The notes beneath the pieces were generated by a model. It ran no database searches and was not told where the DNA came from. It saw nothing but the letters and a program-made list of their open reading frames with translations. Shown here one piece after another: positions 8,071 through 16,723 of a stretch of 64,000 nt of DNA. Location of the stretch: contig CALGSW010000001.1 in NCBI GenBank assembly GCA_937901965.1, positions 124,001 to 188,000 on the forward strand, read 5' to 3'. Made by a program: the position numbers and the translations under genes. Each line of letters opens with the position of its first letter. Within the stretch, counting starts at the first letter, position 1. This DNA comes from an uncultured Bacteroidota bacterium (GTDB lineage: Bacteria; Bacteroidota; Bacteroidia; Bacteroidales; UBA932).

Positions 8071-9204
8071 TTAAATAGATTTCGTAATTCCTACTACAGG
8101 ATTTGCATAAATTGAGAGAAATATTTTTTTTATCTCATCAATATTCCCTTCAAAATCAGAAGTTTTATATGAAACATATTTTTCAAATTTCTCTCTTTCA
8201 GAAATAGTATATCTGTTGGAGAATTGATCTGTATTATGTAATAAATCGTATGCAATAAAATTATTTGGCCAGAGATGAAAAGTTGAATTAATTTTTAAAT
8301 CCATCACCTCTCCTAATGCTTTAAAACGCTCATTTTTACCCATGTTGGCACATCTTTCAATCTCTTCAGTAGAAATTACATCACAGAAATTGTAATGAAT
8401 ACCACCTTTGAACTGCATTATACCGGTTAAAATACTATTCAAATCCTCACCTTCACTCTTTACATATTTTTGTCTTTTACTTATGTAAAGTTCCCTTGCT
8501 TTTAAGATGTCACAAGGTTCGTATTCATATGATACAGATACAGGAACAATTGAAAGTTCTCTGAAATCATTTGCAAAATCTCCCCCGCCACTCATATCCA
8601 GCATTTTTAAAAGCCCCTGTTCCGTAACATCAATTCCATCCTTTGTTCTTCCGTTTCTCTGTGCAATCCAGACAGAGCTCTCCTGATTCGTAACTGTTTT
8701 ACGAATATATTCAGATAATAAGATTGATGATGCATACATCTCTCTTGGATTTGTATTTCTTACAACCTTAATCATTTTATTTACCCTTGCGATATCTTCC
8801 AGAAGCGGATCTGTGATAAGATTATCCCCTACCGCCATCTCTGAAGTACTCATTCCTGTTTCAAAAAGAATTGCCTGCATAATTGCAGAATCAAGCATTA
8901 TATCTCTGTGATTTGAAATGAAAAGATATCTTTTGCTCTTATCAAGTAAATCTAATCCGGTAAATGATAATTGTGAAGATGTATCATCAAGAATTTTTTT
9001 GATTGCCATTAACATTACCCTGGACTGAAATTCAAAAACGGTCCTTACTGAGGATACTAAATTTCTTAATTCTGCCGGATCTTTACCAGGAAAAAGAAAT
9101 GCTGAAATCTTCGAAAGTACCGGGTGATCCGCTATTCTGGCCAAAGCTATAACTGACTCATGGTCATCATAAGGTCGTATATCTTTATACTTGTCCTCTG
9201 TCAT
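8071..9204 (-). CDS. PlsC-like acyltransferase
   Basis: 377 residues. It contains a glycerolipid acyltransferase-type core: FISNHRDIMLDSA near residue 90, then KVVRN and VWIAQRNGRTKDG about 60-70 residues later, equivalent to the FPEGtRs block. The His and the distal Asp are spaced H-x5-D instead of the textbook H-x4-D, with another Asp at H+2. It probably transfers acyl groups to a lipid precursor at the membrane, but the acceptor is unknown. It is last in an operon with a membrane M28 peptidase and an acyl-CoA synthetase, which could supply its acyl donor. ATG at 9204, terminator directly after. Confidence 0.75.
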   Translation of the reverse strand: MTEDKYKDIRPYDDHESVIALARIADHPVLSKISAFLFPGKDPAELRNLVSSVRTVFEFQSRVMLMAIKKILDDTSSQLSFTGLDLLDKSKRYLFISNHRDIMLDSAIMQAILFETGMSTSEMAVGDNLITDPLLEDIARVNKMIKVVRNTNPREMYASSILLSEYIRKTVTNQESSVWIAQRNGRTKDGIDVTEQGLLKMLDMSGGGDFANDFRELSIVPVSVSYEYEPCDILKARELYISKRQKYVKSEGEDLNSILTGIMQFKGGIHYNFCDVISTEEIERCANMGKNERFKALGEVMDLKINSTFHLWPNNFIAYDLLHNTDQFSNRYTISEREKFEKYVSYKTSDFEGNIDEIKKIFLSIYANPVVGITKSI

Positions 9205-9246
9205 TACTGATTAGTTAAGTTTAAACAAAGTTACAAAATATTAATC

Positions 9247-10872
9247 CTATTTAACAAGTTTTAAAGTTACTCTGTAAATGTGAGGTAAAAGGACAATATA
9301 TACTATAGTGCTAAATATCAAGATTATAGAAAGCGCGCCATTATAAAGTGCCATATATAATGTGTGAATAAATGGGAGGAGTGTAAACAAGAGAACAATT
9401 GACAAAGCTGTCACAACTGCCCATCCCCATCTAACATTTGCAAATGGCTTTGCAACCACTGAAAATAGAGCAGGCAGCAATATGAAAAAATTCTCTCCTG
9501 AATAGATGATAAGAATTATTCCTGAAAGAATCAGGAAAACCTCTGTTGCCAGTATAAATTCAATCAGATTATCAGATCCTTTCCTGATGGTTCTGTAAAA
9601 AATAAGAGTAATGATAGCAATAGTAGTTATAGTTGAAATCCATAGTACAAGAGAGTCATATTTCAGATGGGCAAGAGCAATAAACTTATAGTTTACTCCA
9701 TTTAAGACTGATAATAAATATGAGCTTAAATGTCCTGTTGATGCAGCTATCACTATTATCAAAATTACAACAAAAAGTTTGCACAAAAGACCATTTATTG
9801 AACCCATCCCCCTTGAGAGGAAAAATGAAATGCTTAATATTAATAATATTAATACAATAATATTCAATATCGTATAAGTGATTTTTGAAAAACTTACTAT
9901 ACCAAAAAATGGTATTGAAAAGTAGATAAGGTCTCTTCCATTTTTTAGAAACGAGACATCTGAATATATTTCATCAGTTAGATATCTCTTAATTATTGGT
10001 TCGGTTTGATTACCATAATGCTGAATAGAGGGGAGAGATATATTATCAAATTTATCCTCTGAAGTATGGTAATAATCAAGGTTATCCAGTACAGCAATAT
10101 TCACTCCCGGAAACTCGTCTTTAATAAGTGAAAAATCAGTATAATTTGGCAGGATACTATATACATACGACGATATTGAATAGCCTGCGGCACTCTTTGA
10201 GCTGCCTATAAGATCAATAATCTTGTCACTGCCGGGAGAGGTCTCAAAAATAAGTGCCGGCCCCTTCATTCCTCTAGCCTCAAGATTAATAATAAATCCC
10301 ACATCAGAAAAGAATTCAGAATTGAATTCCAGAGCATTTTTAATCCCGTTTAAATCTTTCTCCTCTCCGTCTGTAAATAGTATTTTCACACCCTGAATCC
10401 ACTTATCTCTGTATATTACTGCATTTGAAGCAAGTTCCAGGATAGTGCCTAAACCATAACCATCATCGGCAGCGCCTAAAGAGAAGTTGGTCTCACCGTT
10501 TACTTCGTAAGCGTGCCTTGAATCAAGGTGAGCCATTAATAAAATGTATGTGAAGTTATTATCTGCCTTCTTAATCAACGGAGGAAGTGTAGCAAACACA
10601 TTTCCAATTGAATCTTCAAACTTTATATAAGCCTCATAACCAATATCTATCAGTCTTCTATGCAGATATTCCCGTACTTCACTTCTTGCCTCTGGATGTT
10701 CAAGAGAGTGTGGCTCTTTGCTAATAATTCTTATATCATCTGAGACTCTTGCAGCAGAAAATCCTTTGCTGTCAATCCCCTCAGGATGTGGAAGCCATAG
10801 GTACTCAAGAATAAAAACAACAGTGATCAGTAATAAAATAGAAATGGATAACAGCCTTATTCTGTATCTCAT
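9247..10872 (-). CDS. Membrane-bound M28 family zinc aminopeptidase
   Basis: 541 residues. One N-terminal membrane anchor (residues 5-25), then an M28 peptidase domain with metal and catalytic residues H115 and D117 (AHLDSRH), D136/D137 (GAADDGYG), E170/E171 (TDGEE), E203 (NLEARG) and H274 (YYHTSED). The C-terminal third (about 310-541) holds about seven or eight further hydrophobic segments, so the catalytic domain faces the periplasm on a polytopic tail, like eukaryotic Fxna-type enzymes. It probably removes N-terminal amino acids from peptides. Its ATG overlaps the stop of the acyl-CoA synthetase gene by 4 bp (ATGA), showing coupling. The substrate is unknown. Confidence 0.85.
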   Translation of the reverse strand: MRYRIRLLSISILLLITVVFILEYLWLPHPEGIDSKGFSAARVSDDIRIISKEPHSLEHPEARSEVREYLHRRLIDIGYEAYIKFEDSIGNVFATLPPLIKKADNNFTYILLMAHLDSRHAYEVNGETNFSLGAADDGYGLGTILELASNAVIYRDKWIQGVKILFTDGEEKDLNGIKNALEFNSEFFSDVGFIINLEARGMKGPALIFETSPGSDKIIDLIGSSKSAAGYSISSYVYSILPNYTDFSLIKDEFPGVNIAVLDNLDYYHTSEDKFDNISLPSIQHYGNQTEPIIKRYLTDEIYSDVSFLKNGRDLIYFSIPFFGIVSFSKITYTILNIIVLILLILSISFFLSRGMGSINGLLCKLFVVILIIVIAASTGHLSSYLLSVLNGVNYKFIALAHLKYDSLVLWISTITTIAIITLIFYRTIRKGSDNLIEFILATEVFLILSGIILIIYSGENFFILLPALFSVVAKPFANVRWGWAVVTALSIVLLFTLLPFIHTLYMALYNGALSIILIFSTIVYIVLLPHIYRVTLKLVK

Positions 10873-12740
10873 CCCAAATTAAATTTATTGTATATATTCT
10901 TACCTTCAGGTGTATAAGCAAATTTAATCTCTTCAGTATACCTCTCTTCTACTTTGCTTCTTACCATTTTCATTGTTGAGTTAATCATTCTGTTTTGCTC
11001 ACTGAAAGGTTCAGTTGTGAGTATAAAAGTTGCAGGAAGCCATCTCTCAGGAAACATCCCTGCATAAACACCCTTTCCTTTGTATTTTTCAATCTCATCC
11101 CAAACAGCTTTTACCAGATCATTTCCTGATAGTCCGGCATTTCTGTCCGGAGTAATAATCGCTATAGTGTACGGAGATTGATTATTATATAACATCACTT
11201 GCTGAATAACTTTAGACTGAGAAACTAACATCTCCTCAATCTCTTCAGGCGCATATTTCTCTCCGTCAGAACCTATAAGAAGACTTTTAAACCTGCCTTT
11301 AACGTACAGGAAACCCTCCTTAGTCATATATCCCATATCACCGGTATACAACCAGCCATCCCTAACCGTCTCCTCTGTCGCTTTTGGATTCTTCCAGTAT
11401 CCAGCCATCACATTTTCACCTCTGATAACAATTTCGCCCGGAATACCTAATGGCAACTCATTACCTTCATTATCCATTATTTTAATTTCCAAGGGTCTAA
11501 CCAATATTCCGGAAGAACCGAGCTTATGTCTATCGGGAGTGTTGGTGGAGATAACTGGAGTTGCCTCAGAGAGGCCATATCCCTGGTACATAGGTATCCC
11601 TATGGCATAGTAAAATTTTTGCAGCTCCTTATCAAGCAAGGCACCTCCTCCTACAAAAAAATCAAGCTCCCCTCCCATCGCCAGCCTTACTTTTGAGAAC
11701 AAAATTCTATCAAAGAGTGCTTTAAATGGATATAAAACAATTTTCCAGCCTGCCCCCCTATTCCAACCGTCACCATTGTACATATAGGCAATTTTGAGCG
11801 CAAACCGGTATAGTTTCCAGCTGGTTTCACCTTTTGATTTAACAGAACCTTCAATATTTTTTCTAAAGCTTTTTGCAAGTGCAGGCACAGACAAAATCAG
11901 ATTTGGCTTAACCTCTTTAATATTTAAAGGTATATTTTTCAGAGTCTCCATTGCTGTTTTACCTTGCTGTACAGTTGCAACAACAGCTCCTCTCGCTATC
12001 ATTATATAGAAACCTACAACATGGGCAAAACAGTGGTCAAGAGGCAATATTATGAAGTTTTTGTAACCTTCTGGTATTGTCATACAGGAGAGCGACTGCT
12101 CAACATTTGCGGTGTAGTTTCTATGAGTGAGAACGACCCCCTTGGGATCTGCTGTTGTACCGGAAGTGTAAGTTATTGTTGCAACATCATCATTCTGAAT
12201 ACTCTTCCCAATTTTCTCAAACTCAGTAATGTTTTGCTTCAGGTAGTTCTTACCCGCTTCAAAAACAAAATCTGAACTTAACTCTCCACTTTCCAGCGCA
12301 ATGGTAGGCTCAAAGACAATGACATGCCTGAGTAAGGGAAGTCTGTCCCTGATTGCTCTTATCTTTGGCAACTGTCTTTCAGATACCATTATCATTACTA
12401 CATCTGCATGAATCAAACGAAAAGATAAATCTGAACTCTCTTCCAGTTTTACTGACAATGGTACATTTATGCCTCCTGCATAAAAAATTGCAAGCTCTCC
12501 AATAATCCACATATTGCATCCTTCTGCCAGTATTGAGGCATTTTCTCCCCTTTTCAGGCCGAGTGAACAAAGCCCGGCTCCAAATTGTTTTGCAAGCAAT
12601 CTGGTCTTTGAATAAGAAGTGGGACGGAACTCGCCATCCTTTTTTTCAAGAAGAAATGTATTCTCGGAAAATTTGGCTGCCGATTCCTCAAATAGATCAA
12701 TAAGCGATTGTTTGGGGGCTGTTCTAACTTCATTTTTCAT
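10869..12740 (-). CDS. Long-chain acyl-CoA synthetase (AMP-forming)
   Basis: 623 residues, ANL superfamily. Adenylation motifs are present: TITYTSGTTADPKG (phosphate-binding loop, about 190-203), YQGYGLSEATP and DGWLYTGDMGY, with the hinge GRFKSLLIGSDGEKYAPEEIEE near the C-terminus. It activates fatty acids to acyl-CoA with ATP. First gene of a three-gene operon (synthetase, M28 peptidase, acyltransferase). The ATG at 12740 lies 37 bp from the start of the divergent YyaL-like gene. Chain-length preference cannot be told. Confidence 0.9.
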   Translation of the reverse strand: MKNEVRTAPKQSLIDLFEESAAKFSENTFLLEKKDGEFRPTSYSKTRLLAKQFGAGLCSLGLKRGENASILAEGCNMWIIGELAIFYAGGINVPLSVKLEESSDLSFRLIHADVVMIMVSERQLPKIRAIRDRLPLLRHVIVFEPTIALESGELSSDFVFEAGKNYLKQNITEFEKIGKSIQNDDVATITYTSGTTADPKGVVLTHRNYTANVEQSLSCMTIPEGYKNFIILPLDHCFAHVVGFYIMIARGAVVATVQQGKTAMETLKNIPLNIKEVKPNLILSVPALAKSFRKNIEGSVKSKGETSWKLYRFALKIAYMYNGDGWNRGAGWKIVLYPFKALFDRILFSKVRLAMGGELDFFVGGGALLDKELQKFYYAIGIPMYQGYGLSEATPVISTNTPDRHKLGSSGILVRPLEIKIMDNEGNELPLGIPGEIVIRGENVMAGYWKNPKATEETVRDGWLYTGDMGYMTKEGFLYVKGRFKSLLIGSDGEKYAPEEIEEMLVSQSKVIQQVMLYNNQSPYTIAIITPDRNAGLSGNDLVKAVWDEIEKYKGKGVYAGMFPERWLPATFILTTEPFSEQNRMINSTMKMVRSKVEERYTEEIKFAYTPEGKNIYNKFNLG

Positions 12741-12763
12741 AGTATAGAGTATTTAGTCTGATA

Positions 12764-12771
12764 CAAATTTA
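12764..12771 (-). promoter_or_regulatory. -7 element for the acyl-CoA synthetase operon
   Basis: TAAATTTG on the minus strand, 23 bp before the ATG at 12740, inside a 37-bp divergent gap. The same bases lie directly in front of the divergent ATG at 12778, so the two transcripts may interfere. Confidence 0.55.
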
Positions 12772-12777
12772 TAATTA

Positions 12778-14529
12778 ATGTCCAAAATTTGCTCTCCATA
12801 TTTAAGGCTTTTATCCGGAAAGGGTATTGAATGGAATTATTCCCTTACTCCTGAGCTGATCAGCAAGGCTAAACTGGAGGATAAACTTATATTTCTACAT
12901 ATTGGATACATTAGTAATATTAATGTAAGAGAGGGTTCAAAGAATCTTTTTTCAGATCCCAGAGTTTCATCTCTTTTAAATGAAAGTTTCATATGTATAG
13001 CAGAAGATAAAGATGATAATCCTGAGTCATTTCTGGTTGCACTTGATATGTTATTACTAAACAACGACTATTCTTACGGCCCGATGAATCTTTTTATAAT
13101 GCCGGACAGAAGGCCTATACTGTGTTTCTCAGAGACAGATCCTGAACATTTCTTGAATATAACCAATAAAATTCTAAATGCTAAATCCTCAAAAAGGGAG
13201 TTATTGGAGAAACTGGCAAATGAACTTACACACAGGACAAAGCAATCAGGAGTAATTACAGGTATAGCTGAAGATCCCAGAGATGCACTAAGTGTTCTTC
13301 ACCGTTATGTACGAAACTGGTATAAAACAATGTTCAAATCTGATTTTGTAAAAAATCTGAAGCCATATACCCCAAATCCAGGTAGTTTATACACAATAGT
13401 TGAGTATCTTAAACACTTTCCTGACAAAGAACTTGAAGAGTCTCTCATATCATTGTTAGAGGATTTACAGTTCTCACCTTTATTTGATCCGATTGATGGA
13501 GGATTCTTCAGACAATCTGAGGATTATACTTGTTCAAAACCTCTTTTTGAAAAGAATCTTGAAGACAACAGTCAGTACATAATACTCTACTCTGCAGCAT
13601 GGAAGTTATTTGGAAAGAGTTCATTCAGAGAGACAGTAATTCACACCTTCAACTTTATTAATAAAGAACTTTCTGCACCATCGGGCGGTTTCTACAGTAA
13701 TACCACAATTTCTGATAAAATTGATGAATGTGTGTACTTTTCCTGTTCAATAAAAGAGCTTGAAATTCTGTTTCCTGGCAGATATCAGGAGATTTGTGTC
13801 GCTCTGGGATTTGATACCCGTCATGAAGCAAGTGGAAAACAAATACCTGTTAGGAATTCTGATACATATAATATTATAAGCCGCAATGAGCTTGATAGTC
13901 TCAGAGAGAGGAGAAAAGAGCATCGTGGTTATTTAAAGGACACAAGGGTTATTACCTCTTATAATTCTCAACTTATCAAATCTTTGGCAATAGCTTCAAA
14001 ACTCCTGAACAACGAGGAGATGAAGGAGGATTCTGTTGCACTCTTTGATTATCTACTAAACAACAACATTAATGCTAAGGGGAGACTATTAAGATATACC
14101 TGTTGTTCAAACGGATGCAGATTTGGATTTCTATCAGATTACGCTAGCTTTATTGATGCCTCAGTTGAACTATACAAATCAACTCAATTAAAAGAGTATA
14201 AGGAAATTGCAATCAAGTATATGGATTTTGTCATTGATAATTTTTATAAACCAGAAAACGGTATGTTCAGTAAGTCAGAGAAAGGAGCAGAAGTTCCCGT
14301 TGTACCATTCAGAAGGGAATCAAACATTGACCTGATTAAACCATCTGCCAATTCAGTAATGGCCGGAGTAATGATAGATATGTACAAGCTGACCGGAGAA
14401 AGCAGATATATTGAAATAGCAAGACAGCAAATTGGCAATATTCTGCCTGCAATAGGATATTCAGGACCATTGCTCTCAAGCTGGGCTCATAAGATTATGG
14501 AATATGGGTTACTTCCTGAAAAGAAGTGA
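12778..14529 (+). CDS. YyaL/DUF255-like protein without the thioredoxin CxxC
   Basis: 583 residues. It aligns by eye with the YyaL (SSP411, spermatogenesis-associated protein 20) family: SPYL at the start, KLIFLHIGY, an (alpha/alpha) barrel with DTRVITSYNSQLIKSLA, FLSDYASFIDA and a C-terminal KPSANSVMAGVM. In typical members IGYSTCHWCHVM follows; here it reads IGYISNINVREG, so both thioredoxin-like cysteines are gone, and the protein is about 100 residues shorter than usual. The barrel resembles glycan epimerases, but no catalytic role is established. The last 21 bp overlap the end of convergent queA. Confidence 0.75.
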   Translation: MSKICSPYLRLLSGKGIEWNYSLTPELISKAKLEDKLIFLHIGYISNINVREGSKNLFSDPRVSSLLNESFICIAEDKDDNPESFLVALDMLLLNNDYSYGPMNLFIMPDRRPILCFSETDPEHFLNITNKILNAKSSKRELLEKLANELTHRTKQSGVITGIAEDPRDALSVLHRYVRNWYKTMFKSDFVKNLKPYTPNPGSLYTIVEYLKHFPDKELEESLISLLEDLQFSPLFDPIDGGFFRQSEDYTCSKPLFEKNLEDNSQYIILYSAAWKLFGKSSFRETVIHTFNFINKELSAPSGGFYSNTTISDKIDECVYFSCSIKELEILFPGRYQEICVALGFDTRHEASGKQIPVRNSDTYNIISRNELDSLRERRKEHRGYLKDTRVITSYNSQLIKSLAIASKLLNNEEMKEDSVALFDYLLNNNINAKGRLLRYTCCSNGCRFGFLSDYASFIDASVELYKSTQLKEYKEIAIKYMDFVIDNFYKPENGMFSKSEKGAEVPVVPFRRESNIDLIKPSANSVMAGVMIDMYKLTGESRYIEIARQQIGNILPAIGYSGPLLSSWAHKIMEYGLLPEKK

Positions 14530-15726
14530 GCTGTCTCCATAACTGAGAAATCTGAAATTATTCCTCAGAGCATAATTATAAATCTCTCTCCAATTTTCTC
14601 CAACAAATGCAGCAATAAGCAGAAGCAGAGTACTTGAAGGCTGATGAAAATTTGTAAGCAAAGCATCAGTAATTTTAAATTCATAACCCGGTACAATTAT
14701 GATTCTTGTACGACCTTCAAGGGTTGAAATATTATTACTCTCCATCCATTTACATACAGCGTTTATTGAATCTTTTGGAGACACATTGAAAACTCTTCCG
14801 TATGGCTCCCATTGATCAACATCAGCCGGGCTTTCACCCTCCATACATCTCACACCTATATAATAAAGACTCTCCAGGGTTCTTGCAGAGGTTGTCCCAA
14901 CAGATACAACGCTCTTACTTCCAATACAGTCTCTTAAAGATTTCAAGAATTTAAGAGATACAGAAAATGGCTCAGAATGCATTGAATGATCTTTAATCAA
15001 TTCAGTTTTAACAGGTTTAAAAGTACCTGTACCTACATGCAAAGAAAGCTCTTCTCTTTGTATTCCCTTATTATCCAAGGACTTTATGACATTATCTGTG
15101 AAGTGAAGTCCCGCTGTAGGTGCAGCAACAGACCCTCTGAACTTTGCATATAGTGTTTGATACCTCTCTTTATCCGACTCTTCTGATTCTCTGTTAAGAT
15201 ATGGGGGTATAGGAACTTTGCCACAGAGTTCCATAATCTGAGCAAATGAAATACCACCTGACCATGAGAATTCAACAATTGATGTATCCCCGTTATTAGA
15301 TAATCGCTTAGCTTTCAAATTATATACAGATAACTCATTATGTGTATGTGTATCAAAAAGAATCTCATCGTCCTTCCACTTTTTGCTATTTCCAATAACA
15401 CAACTCCAGGCACATTTCTCAGTAGATTCAAATGAGCGGGCATAATCAGCAGGAGACTCAGGTTCAATACAAAATACTTCAATATGAGCACCACTATGTT
15501 TCTTAAAAAAGAGTCTTGCCGGAACAACTCTGGTATTGTTAAATATCATTAATGAATTATCCGGTATATAATGGCTGAGATTTGAGAATTTTGATTCACT
15601 GATAAGATTATCCTTAAATATTAAAATCTTTGAGTCATCTCTGGACGCAAGGGGATACTTTGCAATTTTTTCTTCAGGTAATACGTATGTAAAATTTTGA
15701 ATCTTGATTTCAGGCTCCACAATCAA
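14509..15726 (-). CDS. queA: tRNA preQ1(34) S-adenosylmethionine ribosyltransferase-isomerase
   Basis: About 405 residues. It transfers and isomerises the ribose of SAM onto preQ1 at tRNA position 34, making epoxyqueuosine. Family motifs: YVLPEEKIAKYPLASRDDSK at the start, MIFNNTRVVPARLFF, GGISFAQIMELCGKVPIPPYLNR, APTAGLHFT, HVGTGTFKPV and NFHQPSSTLLLLIAAF. There is no in-frame ATG upstream of the domain: the codon before the TTG at 15726 is a stop, and the next option is a GTG at 15720. A TAnnTTTG element ends only 11 bp before the TTG, so the leader is very short. queE lies elsewhere in the window (50103). Confidence 0.93.
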   Translation of the reverse strand: MIVEPEIKIQNFTYVLPEEKIAKYPLASRDDSKILIFKDNLISESKFSNLSHYIPDNSLMIFNNTRVVPARLFFKKHSGAHIEVFCIEPESPADYARSFESTEKCAWSCVIGNSKKWKDDEILFDTHTHNELSVYNLKAKRLSNNGDTSIVEFSWSGGISFAQIMELCGKVPIPPYLNRESEESDKERYQTLYAKFRGSVAAPTAGLHFTDNVIKSLDNKGIQREELSLHVGTGTFKPVKTELIKDHSMHSEPFSVSLKFLKSLRDCIGSKSVVSVGTTSARTLESLYYIGVRCMEGESPADVDQWEPYGRVFNVSPKDSINAVCKWMESNNISTLEGRTRIIIVPGYEFKITDALLTNFHQPSSTLLLLIAAFVGENWREIYNYALRNNFRFLSYGDSSLLFRK

Positions 15727-15736
15727 TTATTTTTTG

Positions 15737-15744
15737 CAAAGCTA
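15737..15744 (-). promoter_or_regulatory. -7 element for queA
   Basis: TAGCTTTG on the minus strand. With a start point a few bases downstream, the leader would be about 5 nt to the TTG or about 11 nt to the GTG, so queA mRNA may be nearly leaderless. Confidence 0.55.
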
Positions 15745-16189
15745 TATAAATATAGGTAGAGATGAAAATAGTCAAAATTCAACATTTTGTTTACATATGT
15801 AATTCACATAATTAAACATTAGGCTTTATACTTGTAATCATTAATAATAGGTATTATTAAGATTTGTAAATTAGATGGAGTCTGAGTGATAGATATTATT
15901 TATTGCCTATTTTTACAGGTCTTAAATAACTCATTATGTGCTATTTAAACTATTCAAATCAAGTATCGTTTTAGTTGTTTTCTGTAATATTAATACTTAA
16001 TGATCGGAAAATGCTTAAAATGAGCAATATTGAATTTATATCACACTGAATATGTGTTAATTATGTCGTTTATTTGACCTTAAAGTTAAGACAAAGTCAT
16101 TAACTACAAAAAAATTCTATATAACTGATTTAAATAACTTTAAACTATATTCTCAAAGCAATGATTACAATTGTAGATTTTTAGATTAT
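15745..16189. other. AT-rich intergenic region without a gene
   Basis: I see no open reading frame of substance and no RNA gene in these roughly 450 bp. The base composition is more AT-rich than the flanking genes. It holds short symmetric sequences: a perfect 12-bp palindrome TTACATATGTAA at 15791-15802, one TTTGTAAA octamer at 15863-15870, and a 10-bp palindrome TACAATTGTA at 16166-16175. They resemble the sites directly in front of the XRE regulator gene and may be part of its control region. Confidence 0.5.
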
Positions 16190-16241
16190 TACTTTTGTAA
16201 ACTTAAATATTACTACATTTGTAAAACTTGAGGTTTACAAA
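16190..16241 (+). promoter_or_regulatory. Promoter elements and inverted-repeat operator of the XRE regulator
   Basis: Two TAnnTTTG -7 elements lie here: TACTTTTG (16190-16197) and TACATTTG (16214-16221). The second runs into TTTGTAAA (16218-16225), which forms a perfect inverted repeat with TTTACAAA (16234-16241) across 8 nt. A further direct copy of TTTGTAAA sits at 16194-16201, exactly 24 bp upstream. The inverted repeat ends 1 bp before the ATG of a helix-turn-helix gene, so autoregulation is a natural reading, though unproven. Confidence 0.55.
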
Positions 16242-16242
16242 A

Positions 16243-16683
16243 ATGAAAAGTCGTTTACAGCAATTTTTAGAGGTTGAGCAGCTATCTCCAGCTCGCCTTG
16301 CAGACGTACTTGGAATTCAAAGATCCGGTTTGTCGCACATTTTGTCCGGGAGAAACAAACCCGGGTTTGACTTTATCCAAAAACTTCTGACAAGGTACCC
16401 TACTCTTAGCGCCGAATGGTTAATTACAGGCAAAGGAAAAATGTATAAAGAGCAGATATCTCCCGCAAATCTCACAGAACATAAAGAAGTAGTCAATAAC
16501 GAAGAGAGCTTATTTAATGATAATGAGGGTGATATAGGCGAATTTGACACTTCTCAACTCAATGAGAATCTTATAAATACTCCAGAGAGAGATGAGGGTC
16601 GTAAAAAAAAGATTCTGAAACGGGTATTGTTAATCTATTCAGATAACTCTTTTGAAGATATTACTCCCGTTAAAATTGGCTAA
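16243..16683 (+). CDS. XRE-family helix-turn-helix regulator
   Basis: 146 residues from the ATG at 16243 (a TTG 15 bp upstream would lie inside the inverted repeat). Residues 1-60 form a Cro/CI-type helix-turn-helix: QLSPARLADVLGIQRSGLSHILSGRNKPGFDFIQKLL, followed by SAEWLITGKGKMYK, a motif common in Bacteroidetes regulators of this type. An acidic linker follows, and the C-terminus reads KKILKRVLLIYSDNSFEDITP, possibly a protein-contact tail. No phage genes are nearby, so a host regulator is likelier than a prophage repressor. The target is unknown; its own promoter is the best candidate. Confidence 0.8.
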   Translation: MKSRLQQFLEVEQLSPARLADVLGIQRSGLSHILSGRNKPGFDFIQKLLTRYPTLSAEWLITGKGKMYKEQISPANLTEHKEVVNNEESLFNDNEGDIGEFDTSQLNENLINTPERDEGRKKKILKRVLLIYSDNSFEDITPVKIG

Positions 16684-16699
16684 GAGGGGTTATAATTTA

Positions 16700-16707
16700 T
16701 ATCTTTG
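16700..16707 (+). promoter_or_regulatory. -7 element for pyrD
   Basis: TATCTTTG in the 40-bp gap between the XRE gene and pyrD, 16 bp before the pyrD ATG. It suggests that pyrD-cinA can be transcribed apart from the regulator. Confidence 0.5.
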
Positions 16708-16723
16708 TGAAAATTTTCAGAAG

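Noticed and set aside
16243..16683. Prophage repressor marking an integrated element
   Set aside because: No integrase, structural phage genes, attachment repeats or composition change nearby; neighbours are housekeeping genes.
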